Positions 11,521 through 19,911 of a stretch of 64,000 bases of DNA are shown here, piece after piece. Both the position numbers and the translations under genes were made by a program. The notes beneath the pieces were generated by a model. That model had not been told where the DNA came from. It saw only the letters and a program-made list of their open reading frames with translations, and did no database searches. How positions within the stretch are numbered: position 1 is the first letter of the stretch; the number at the start of each line of letters is the position of its first letter. The stretch comes from Didymella arachidicola (Eukaryota; Ascomycota; Dothideomycetes; Pleosporales; Didymellaceae), in contig CM049996.1 of assembly GCA_016630955.3 (NCBI GenBank), positions 992,001 through 1,056,000 of the forward strand, given 5' to 3'.

Positions 11521-11667
11521 TATCAGATATTGCAAGCTGTACGTCAGCTTCAGTATAGAGTCTAGAAGCTTGTTGTGGTTGAGACATTACGCGTTGTTGT
11601 TACGACGGCGTTCTGCTGTCGAAAGTGCGGCGCTCGGTGGGGTGCGGCGCTCGGTGGTGAAACACGT

Positions 11668-11833
11668 TACCTCTATAGGTAGGTACTAACTACTTATTAG
11701 TAATAGCTACAAGAGCTACTACTCTACAGAATTCTAAGATCTTTATAAGAAGAAGAATATTATCCTTCTCTATATGCCTACACACTTATTGCACCTATTA
11801 TAGCCTCTTAATGTTACCTACTTTTTACTATTA
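11668..11833 (+). mobile_element. E5 relic, second fragment between E6 and E8
   Basis: This AT-rich plus-strand fragment still spells degraded forms of the DGHESH and CMPAHSSHLLQPLDV blocks of a pogo-like transposase. It lies between the TA copies of E6 and E8 and is probably the continuation of the relic at 7423. Further scraps at 13,701-13,746 and 15,616-15,700 may be the same host copy split again by E8 and E9. Confidence 0.5.
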
Positions 11834-13698
11834 ACGTAGATGTACAGCGAGCGGGCCAGCACAGCGAGTGGGCCACTTTTGCCAAGACTACACCAAAACT
11901 CACCCTATTATGGCCTAAAACACCACACTTTGGCCCTGTATAGGGTGAAACAAGCTGTAATATTACTTAGAGACCTCTTCTACAGCATTCTTGCATGTTC
12001 GCGCGTTGTGCCCACTCTCTCCACACCGTCCACAGCGTCGTTGGGATGGTTCACCTCCTTCAGCGCGCACCTGCTTCTTTGCCTTCTTACCATCACCACG
12101 CGCGCCAAACTCCTGTAGAGCAGTCAACCGCTGGCCTTCTTCAACTGCAAGGCTTCCCTCAGCTTGAATACGCTTTCTTTTGTGCGATCTACGTCGCGTG
12201 GTGGCCTTATTGGCTGCTCGAAGCTCAGCTATCTCCTGTTGCGCTAATACTAGCTTGTGCGCAACAATTGCTGCCCCCTTTGCGTAGTGCTCAAGCGCCC
12301 TTAGCACAGAATCTGGTGAGCTGCCCTGCTGCTTCTGATACTTCTCTTGAATTGAAGTTGATTGCGACCTAAATTCCAGGGTATTGCTTGGGGTTTGCGA
12401 CTGCCAGGGCTCGTTGTTTGTAGGGAGTGGTGGTGATGGAGTGCGCAGCTTCACATCAAGGGTTGATATGACCCGTTCTGGGTCAAAAGGGACCAGTCCT
12501 GCGCCTCAGAACCCTCTCTAGATGTTGCTAGGGGTAATGGCTTTCTTGTAAGCCGCTTTGAAGCATGGCAGGAACTCCTGCTTTGTAAGGTGGTTAGTCC
12601 GGTTGCGCATGAGCTCATTCACCTCAACTCCGTACGCCTTCTTCAGAGGGCCAAAACAACCCACGTCAAGTGGCTGCAGGAGGTGCGACGAGTGCGCAGG
12701 CATGCATAGGGTCACAATCTTCTGATCCTTGCAGTATTGCGTGAATTCTGCAGAGTTGTGGCTCCCATGACCGTCAATAATCAGCATGCGGGAGGTACCA
12801 AGAGTGCGCGCCTTTGTATGCCTGTCAAAGTGCTTCAACCAGTCAAAACCAAGCTCGTTGGTAGTCCAGCCGTTCTCAGAGATAGCAATAGTCCAATCTT
12901 GAGGCAAATCATCGTCCTTGTACCAGCTGGACTGGTGTTGGCGGGCTTTGAAGATGATGTAGGGCGGAATGGCCCATCCTGTGGCATTGATGCCCTCAAT
13001 GACTGTTACCCACTCCCGGTTGCCCGGCTGGACCTGCTTTGCTCGTCCTGGCTTCTCTGAATCTGTGACAACGACTCCAGTGGATATCTGGCCCATCATG
13101 AAGCCTGTCTCGTCGAAGTTGTACGTGTCGTTGTCCTGGATGCCATACTTGGCTTTGGTATTGGCTACAAGGTCAAACCAGCCCTGTATAACCTCAGGAT
13201 CCTCACAGAGGGCTCGCTTGTAGTCGTACTTGCGATTAAAGACTGTTTTGAGCTCCTCCTGACGCGAAACAAACCTGCTGGCCCACCTTGGGCCAACAGG
13301 GGCCAAACCGCGCTCTTTTCGCAGAGAATTGGCCATATCAGCTACAACTGTAAGCCGAGGGGACTCTCCTCGCGTGACCAGCTCAAGTATGCGCATAACA
13401 ATCACCTGCTCCTCAGCGCTGGTTAAATTCTGTAAGTTAGCCATAGTATCAACGCGTGAAGGTCGTCCAGCGCGTCGTTGGTGCAGTGTGCTTTTAGGCA
13501 CGTTGTAGATAGCTGCAGCGCGTCGTACTAAGAGGTTCGCGTCTTGTTTAAGAGCTTGAAGCGCAAGCTGTATATGACGCTCTTTTGACGCGTTAAACTG
13601 TAGTTGTTGGGGAGAAATTAGTGTAGGAAGGGAGTTTTGGTGTGGTCTTGGCAAAAGTGTCCCGCTCGTTGACTGTCCCGCTCGTTGTACATGTACGT
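11834..13698 (-). mobile_element. E8: pogo/Fot1-like transposon, 1865 bp, inactive
   Basis: TA flanks it at 11832-11833 and 13699-13700. The left terminus has CAGCGAGCGGGCCA and CAGCGAGTGGGCCA (17 bp apart). The right terminus has CAACGAGCGGGACA twice (16 bp apart). Both then have CTTTTGCCAAGAC. The two units at one end agree with each other better than with the other end. Confidence 0.9.
11963..13618 (-). pseudogene. E8 transposase pseudogene, lost start and nonsense codons
   Basis: At the place where E9 has its ATG, E8 has ATT (13,618-13,616), so the start seems lost. The next in-frame ATG lies well inside the DNA-binding region. The frame is otherwise open for about 365 codons to TAG and TGA near 12,515-12,505, each a single transition, and then runs to 11,963. 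The HTH segment is VPKSTLHQRRAG. The catalytic motifs are intact: NFDETGF, IDGHGSH (E to G beside the second Asp) and LQPLDVGCF. The CCHC tail is CGRCGESGHNARTC. Confidence 0.87.
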
Positions 13699-13748
13699 TA
13701 CAAAGTTATAGAGAGTTAAATTTAACCTATAGTAGGTCTAAGAAAGTA

Positions 13749-15613
13749 ACGTACCTCACGGGTAAGTGGGCCACCCTGTCTAGTGGGCCACTTTTGCCAA
13801 GACCACACCAAACTTCACATTAAATTGTAGTATAGTAACAGCACCTCGCGTATGGGGGTTCTGAGGAAGACGTCCTGGCAAGGTCTATAGTAGATAAGTG
13901 TTATTTACACGTTCGCGCGTTGTGCCCTGTCTCTCCGCACGTTCCACACCGTCGTTGGGATAGTTCACCTCCTTCAGCGCGCATCCTCTTCTTTGGCTTC
14001 TTACCATCACCACGCACGCCAAACTCCTTTAGAGCAGTTGAACGCTGTGCCTCTTCAACTGTTATGCTCCCTCCTGTTTGAATTCGCTTCCTTTTATGTG
14101 ATTTGCGCTCTGTTGCAGCTGCTAGAGCCTCTCGAAGCTCATCACGTTCCTTTCTCATCAACGCAAGCTGGTGCGCTACCTTTGCTCCCCCCTTTGCATA
14201 GTGCTCTAGCGCGCTATACACTGAATTAGGTGAGCTGCCCTGCTGCCTCTTATACTTGTCTCGAATTAGAGTTGATTGCGACTGAAATTCAAGCAGGTTT
14301 TTGGGGGTTTGGGACTGCCAGGGCTCGTTGTTGGTAGGTAGTTGGGGTGATGGAGTCCGCAGCCTCACATTGAGGGTTGATATGACCCGTTCTGGGTCAA
14401 AGGGGACCAATCCAGCGCCTCGGAACCCTCCCTGGATGTTGCTAGGGGTGATAGTCGCGTTATATGCTGCTCTTAAGCATACTAGGAACGACTGCTTGTC
14501 TATGTGGTTGATCCGGTTGCGCGAGAGCTTGTTGACCTGATGCCCGTACTCCCGCTTCAAAGGGGCAAAACAACCCACATCAAGCGGCTGCAAGAGGTGC
14601 GATGAGTGCGCAGGCATTGTAAGAGTTACAATCTTGTTCTCTTTGCAGTATTGGGTGAATGCTGCGGCCTGGTGGCTCTCATGGCCGTCTATAAGTAGCA
14701 AACGGTGGGTCCCATAGGTACGCTCCTTAGTATGCCTGTTAAAGTGCTTCAACCAGTCAAGACCAAGCTCGTTGTTGGTCCAGCCGTTCTCAGAGACCCC
14801 AATTACCCAGTCCTGGGGCAGATCTTTGTCCTTAGACCAGTTGGTGGTGTGGGTTTTGGCTTTAAGGATAATAAAGGGTGGAATAGCCCACCCTGCAGCA
14901 TTTACGCCTAAGATTAACGTAGCCCACTCCTTATTGCCTGGCTGTATCTGCTTTGCTCGTCCTCGGTTCTCTACGTCTGCAACCACTGCTCTAGGGGTAA
15001 TCTGACCCATTGCAAAGCCAGTCTCGTCAAAGTTGTACGTGTCTTCGTCCACAATGCCGTACTTAGCTTTGACATTAGCTACTAGGCTGAACCAGCCCTG
15101 TATTATCTTAGGATCCTCGCAGAGGGCTCTCTTGTAGTCATACTTGCGACTAAACTTTACTTTTAGCCTTGGTTGACGCTTTACAAACGTACTGGGCCAA
15201 TTTCGGCCAACAGGGGCCATTCCACGCTCTTGTCGCAGCAAATTGGCCATATCAGCCACATCTGACAAGCGAGGGGGTTCTCCTCGCTGTATAAGGTAGA
15301 GAACGTGATCAACAATCGCCTCCTCTGCGTGCTCATCCAGATACCGTCGGCTAGGCATAGAATCAACTCTTGAGGGCTGTCCAGCGCGTCGTTGGGCTAG
15401 TGTAGTTCGGGGCACGTTGAAGATAGCTGCAACGCGTCGCAGGGAGAGATTCGCATCCTGTTTGATAGCTTGAAGTGCAAGCTGTATCCGAGCTTCTTTT
15501 AACGCGTCTGATTGACCTTGTTGTTGAGGCATTAGTGTAGGGAGAGAGTTTTGGTGTGGTCTTGGCAAAAGTGGCCCACTAGACAGGGTGGCCCACTTAC
15601 CCGTGAGGTACGT
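13749..15613 (-). mobile_element. E9: intact pogo/Fot1-like transposon, 1865 bp
   Basis: TA flanks it at 13747-13748 and 15614-15615. The terminal inverted repeats are identical over 64 bp by eye. They start ACGTACCTCACGGGTAAGTG, contain AGTGGGCCAC twice spaced 17 bp, and end CTTTTGCCAAGACCACACC. It encodes one uninterrupted transposase. It shows no RIP-type change, so it is either a very recent arrival or an escapee from mutation. Confidence 0.96.
13901..15532 (-). CDS. E9 pogo/Fot1-like transposase, intact, 543 aa
   Basis: The chosen start is ATG 15,532, the first in frame inside the element; upstream codons in this frame lie in the terminal repeat. The domains are a psq-type HTH (about residues 10-55, recognition segment VPRTTLAQRRAG), a CENP-B/Tc5 HTH (about 60-125), and a DDE nuclease with Asp in NFDETGF, IDGHESH and LQPLDVGCF. 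The last two are separated by 35 residues (DD35D, the Fot1/pogo spacing). A basic, coiled-coil-prone stretch follows (ALAAATERKSHKRKRI), then a C-terminal CCHC zinc knuckle (CGTCGETGHNARTC). It should cut and paste the element at TA sites. All key residues are present, so it may be active and could mobilise related copies. Confidence 0.93.
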   Translation of the reverse strand: MPQQQGQSDALKEARIQLALQAIKQDANLSLRRVAAIFNVPRTTLAQRRAGQPSRVDSMPSRRYLDEHAEEAIVDHVLYLIQRGEPPRLSDVADMANLLRQERGMAPVGRNWPSTFVKRQPRLKVKFSRKYDYKRALCEDPKIIQGWFSLVANVKAKYGIVDEDTYNFDETGFAMGQITPRAVVADVENRGRAKQIQPGNKEWATLILGVNAAGWAIPPFIILKAKTHTTNWSKDKDLPQDWVIGVSENGWTNNELGLDWLKHFNRHTKERTYGTHRLLLIDGHESHQAAAFTQYCKENKIVTLTMPAHSSHLLQPLDVGCFAPLKREYGHQVNKLSRNRINHIDKQSFLVCLRAAYNATITPSNIQGGFRGAGLVPFDPERVISTLNVRLRTPSPQLPTNNEPWQSQTPKNLLEFQSQSTLIRDKYKRQQGSSPNSVYSALEHYAKGGAKVAHQLALMRKERDELREALAAATERKSHKRKRIQTGGSITVEEAQRSTALKEFGVRGDGKKPKKRMRAEGGELSQRRCGTCGETGHNARTCK

Positions 15614-15900
15614 TATATTAGTTCCTTAAGTAGATAAAAAGTTATATAGCTTTGAAGTTTCTAGATTTTGCTATTTTTACTAGTAAAATCCGCGCATCAC
15701 GCGCACAGACACGGTAGTAGTTGCACGGTTTTTTAATTTTCGTGATAGGTGGCGCTTCGGTGATACCTGGCGGCTCGGTGGTAAACTACGTTATAGGACT
15801 AATCTATAGTGTTTTAGGCTATGATAGGGTTAATTTTAGTAGGTTCTTGGCAAAAGTGCGCCGCTCGACCGTGTGCGCCGCTCGCCTGTGAGGTACGTTA
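15614..15900. mobile_element. E10/E11: solo right termini of two more pogo-like elements
   Basis: A terminus ends at 15,791, followed by TA 15,792-15,793, with GGTGGCGCTTCGGTG and TGGCGGCTCGGTGG as a doublet spaced about 18 bp (E11). A second ends at 15,898, followed by TA 15,899-15,900, with GTGCGCCGCTCG twice spaced 17 bp (E10). Inside E10, bases 15,805-15,850 resemble the E8 3' subterminal sequence with transitions. No transposase remains. This marks the right border of the transposon island. Confidence 0.65.
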
Positions 15901-16427
15901 GTGTTCACATGCAACAGTAGGGGACAATCGCGCACAGACTCCTTGATCGGCCAAAAGAACGAGCTTCTTTATAGCATACTACCTGGGCACATACTCCTTG
16001 CATCGCAATCTTTAGCACTGACGCGCCTTGTCACATCGCCACGTGCTATCAGCAAGGTACCATCGCTGCCAAGCAGCGTGTAATCCGTTCAAATCGCACG
16101 AATGCCTCCTGGCTGCCTTGGCTCACGTCTAATCTTACAAGCCTCCCGGATCTTACTGGAATGCATAGACTCGCTCCTTTTTTGATATGCTACACGGGTA
16201 GCTGGTCTGGTGGCGGCCATGACAGAGAGGCGCAATCTTGACGATTCCTTCCCATCTCTCTGAGGAAAGAGCAGGTGGGACCATGGCAAGAACATGAAGT
16301 CGTCCGGAGCCGTTCCCACTACTATACACCGTTGCTACTATCCTGCTGGGAGGCTCTTATCACTAGGCCACAGTTCACAACGCCGATCGGCTGTGCGAAA
16401 TACTGACCTCGATCTGGCGCAGTCGCG
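15901..16427. other. Intergenic sequence beside the transposon island, no gene supported
   Basis: Base composition returns to the genomic norm at 15,901. Short open frames on both strands lack homology cues or intron support. Confidence 0.4.
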
Positions 16428-16874
16428 ATGCGTCTCATCCACAGCATCTTCATGGTTGCCGTCGTCACAGCGGCACTTCCATCATCTACCCCGGACTCAA
16501 ATGCACCGCAGCTGGATGGTATCGACGGACCCTCGATGACGAGCAGCCGCCGATGTCACCTAGGCCAACACTACTGCTTCAGCCAGATCGTCGGCGAGCT
16601 CAGTATATCCCTCCCTACTCAGCTCACCATGCACAGCTGACGTACTGCAGGAGTTTCGAAGCAAGATATCCTCCACCAGTACTGCAATCAAAAGTCCGGA
16701 AACGATTGGCAGAGCTGCAATACATGCAAAAGAAAACCATTTCCACTGCCTAAATGTTGGGACGGGCCGGGAGTCTGGTCAAGCGTGTTTAAGTGTACTG
16801 GTCCAAAGGAATACAAATGGGTTCGACGGTGCGAGGGAAAGGGCTCGGTCTGCAGTGTGGGTACTTGCCGCTGA
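16428..16874 (+). CDS. Candidate small cysteine-rich secreted protein (two-exon model)
   Basis: From ATG 16,428 the protein begins with a signal-peptide-like segment (MRLIHSIFMVAVVTAALPSS). The frame stops at 16,638. A good 48-bp intron (GTATAT at 16,603 to CTGCAG at 16,650, with GCTGAC as branch site) removes that stop and keeps the frame. The second exon runs to TGA 16,872-16,874 and is Cys- and Trp-rich (for example CNTCKRKPF, CWDGPGVW). The model gives about 132 residues and ten cysteines. An alternative frame through 16,430-16,750 (rich in P and R) is also open, so exon choice is uncertain. Small secreted Cys-rich proteins beside transposons are typical of fungal effector candidates; that role is inference. 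Confidence 0.35.
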
Positions 16875-17235
16875 GCGAAATTGAACAAGGCTGGCGGGCT
16901 TGCACTGTCCGGAGACTTTACGCCAACAGCATAGTGACGGTCAGCATAGGGGTGTAGAGATTTTTGTGTACTCTCAAGGGCATTGCTTCTTTAAGCTGTG
17001 TCTATTCATGTTGAGATCGGAAAGCTGTTCTTCTGATGTGTCTTAGTATGGTGATGGGTGACCCTCAAAGATGACGCAGCCGTTGGGAGCACGTGATCGC
17101 AACGACTTGGCGAAGGAGCTCCAACACCATCATCGCAGGCACAGTTATCATCAAACCCCATCTCGCCGCCCGCGCCCCGTCAGCACCTCGAGGCAAGCAG
17201 GCTCCCGCAGGAAAACTTGTCTCTCAACCGCCATC

Positions 17236-19911
17236 ATGGCACCCCAAAAGGACACCATGTTCCGCTCGGCGGACATGTCCTTGACCCAGCTCTACATCGC
17301 GAACGAGATTGGCCGCGAGGTCGTCTCTGCGCTTGGAGAGCTCGGCGTCATGGATTTCAGAGACGTGAGCTAACACAAACATATTGCGATGGTGCTGCGA
17401 GTACTGACGATGCCAGCTCAATGCTGAGACGACCGCCTTCCAGCGCACCTTCACGCAGGAGATTCGCCGCCTCGACAACGTGGAGCGTCAGCTGCGCTAC
17501 TTCCACGCCCAGATGGACAAGGCAGATATCTCGATGCGCTCCATTTACGATTTCAATAACCCATTCACCTCACCGTCGGCCTCCGAGATCGATGAGCTGG
17601 CCGACAAGAGCCAGAGCCTGGAGCAGCGCATTGCCTCCCTCAACGAGAGCTACGAGACGCTGAAGAAGCGCGAGGTGGAGCTTACAGAGTGGCGCTGGGT
17701 GCTTAGAGAGGCTGGCGGGTTCTTCGATCGCGCTCGCGGCCAGACCGAGGAGATCAGGCAGTCTCTGGACGACGACGACGACGCGCCTCTCCTCCGCGAT
17801 GTTGAGCAGAATGGCTCCGGCGACGCTTCTGCCGAGCGATCCTTCACCGTAATGAACATCGGCTTCGTTGCTGGTGTCATTCCCCGCGAGCGTATTGCGG
17901 CATTTGAGAGGATCCTGTGGCGTACCCTCCGTGGTAACCTCTATATGAACCAGTCCGAAATTCCCGAGCCCATCATCAACCCCGAGAACAACGAGGAGAC
18001 CAGCAAGAACGTCTTTATCATCTTCGCCCACGGCAAGGAGATCATTGCTAAGATCCGCAAGATCTCTGAGTCGCTCGGTGCCGATTTGTATAGCGTCGAT
18101 GAGAACAGCGAGCTGCGCCGTGACCAGATCCGTGAGGTCAACACCCGCCTGAGCGACCTCGCTAGCGTCTTGCGCAACACCAAGTCCACGCTGGATGCCG
18201 AGCTGACTGCCATCAGTCGCAACCTGGCTGCTTGGATGGTTGTCATCAAGAAGGAGAAGGCCACCTACGAGACGCTGAACAGGTTCTCGTACGACCATCA
18301 GCGAAAGACCCTCATTGCTGAGGCTTGGGCGCCTACCAGTTCTCTAGGACTCATCAAGTCCACACTCTCCGATGTCAACGAGCGCGCTGGCTTGTCCGTG
18401 CCCACCATCGTCAATCAGATCAAGACGACCAAGACCCCACCCACGTACTTCAAGGTGAACAGGTTCACCAAGGGATTTCAGACCATCATCGATGCCTACG
18501 GAACCATCAAGTACCGCGAGGTCAACCCTGCGCTGCCTGCAATTGTCACCTTCCCCTTCATGTTCGCCGTCATGTTCGGTGATGCAGGTCACGGTGTCAT
18601 CCTTCTACTAGCAGCCCTGGCTATGATCTACTACGAGCGCAGACTCGAGCGCAGTAAACTTGATGAGCTCTTTTCCATGATGTTCTACGGCCGTTACATC
18701 GTTTTCATGATGGGTCTCTTCTCCATCTACACTGGTCTGATCTACTGCGACGCCTTCTCCCTTGGTCTTCCCTTCTTCAAGTCTATGTGGATCTGGGACA
18801 ACGACGGCAAGGGTCCTACCTCACACCGGCGCGAAGGCTACACCTACCCCTTTGGTCTAGATTACCGCTGGCACGACACTGAGAACGATCTTCTCTTCTC
18901 CAACAGTTACAAGATGAAGCTCAGTATCCTGCTCGGTTGGTGCCACATGACCTTTTCGCTTATGTGGTCGCTTGTCAACGCCCGCTACTTCAAGACACCT
19001 ATCGATATCTGGGGCAACTTCGTCCCAGGTATGATCTTCTTCCAGTCGATCTTCGGATACTTGTCGTTCTCCATTGTCTACAAGTGGTCCATCGACTGGG
19101 CTGCCAAGGGTCAGGATCCACCATCTCTGCTCAACATGTTGATCTACATGTTCTTGCAGCCTGGTACCCTCGAGGACCCTGACCAGCCGCTGTATCCCGG
19201 TCAAGCTACTGTGCAGGTTATCCTGCTTCTCCTGGCTCTCGTCTGCGTGCCGATCCTTCTCTTTTTGAAGCCCTTCTACCTCCGCTGGGAACATAGCAAG
19301 GCTCAGGCTCTGGGATACCGCAGCATTGGCGAGACTGCCCGTGTCAGTGCTCTGGACGATGACGATGATACCCCCGGAAACGGCAATGCCAACGGTGGAC
19401 GCGAGAGCTTTGGTGACGACGATGATGGCATCGCAATGATCACGCAGGACATCAGTCATGGTGAGGAGCACGAGGAATTCGACTTTGGCGAGATCATGAT
19501 CCACCAGGTCATTCACACTATCGGTAAGCTTGAAATGTCCTCAATCATGCGTGCTCTTACTAACTCATCCTAGAATTCTGTCTCAACTGTGTCTCTCATA
19601 CCGCCTCCTACCTCCGTCTCTGGGCACTGTCCCTCGCGCATCAACGTCTCTCTATTGTTCTTTGGGAGATGACGATGAAGAACGCCTTCACGTACACGGG
19701 CATCGTCGGCTCCATCCTGATGGTCTTCATTTTCGGATTCTGGTTCGCACTTACCGTCATGGTGCTCTGTGTCATGGAGGGTACAAGTGCCATGTTGCAC
19801 TCGCTACGTCTGCACTGGGTCGAGGCCATGAGCAAGCATTTCATTGGTGATGGTGTGCCATTCGAGCCGTTCAGCTTCAAGGCGCTGCTCGAGGAGGAGC
19901 CCGTTGAGTAG
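17236..19911 (+). CDS. VPH1: V-type proton ATPase subunit a (Vph1/Stv1 type), 857 aa
   Basis: The product is the 100-kDa membrane subunit a of the V0 sector, which carries protons across vacuolar or Golgi/endosomal membranes. Exons are 17,236-17,364, 17,417-19,523 and 19,574-19,911, with introns of 52 and 50 bp. The N-terminal cytosolic half starts MFRSADMSLTQLYIANEIGRE. From about residue 400 there are eight or so membrane segments (for example FPFMFAVMFGDAGHG). The C-terminal segment SYLRLWALSLAHQRLSIVLWEM contains the Arg matching the essential proton-channel Arg (R735 in yeast Vph1). The length is close to yeast Vph1 (840 aa). I cannot tell vacuolar from Golgi isoform; filamentous fungi usually have one gene. 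Confidence 0.95.

Larger units (their letters stand above)
8084..11587 (-). pseudogene. E6 transposase pseudogene, interrupted by E7
   Basis: ATG is at 11,587. About 22 codons lie right of E7 and the rest continues from 9659 to the stop at 8084. The HTH recognition segment is VPERTIRRRRDG. The body stays in one frame but carries TAG after DPAIL (about 9287) and two more stops near 9030 and 8995. The first catalytic motif reads NFDKSGF, so the usual E after D is K (a G-to-A change). The CCHC tail is CGRCSEIGHNSRTC. It is broken both by the insertion and by transitions. Confidence 0.87.
7962..11667 (-). mobile_element. E6: pogo/Fot1-like transposon, ~1843 bp without its nested insert
   Basis: TA flanks it at 7960-7961 and 11668-11669. 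The outer ten bases match at both ends (ACGTGTTTCA). Each end then has two adjacent identical 17-bp units, but the unit differs between ends: CCATCGAGTCGCCCACC at the left and CCACCGAGCGCCGCACC at the right. E7 is inserted at a TA inside its transposase gene, and removing E7 plus one TA restores the frame. The left-end unit resembles that of E4 and the right-end unit that of E1. Confidence 0.88.

Noticed and set aside
13619..13654. TTG-initiated start for the E8 transposase in the terminal repeat
   Set aside because: Fungal genes rarely start at TTG, and sister copy E9 has its ATG at the position where E8 has ATT, so a lost start is the better reading.
17570..18298. 242-codon minus-strand frame inside VPH1
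   Set aside because: Antisense shadow of the V-ATPase subunit a coding exon; no domain of its own.
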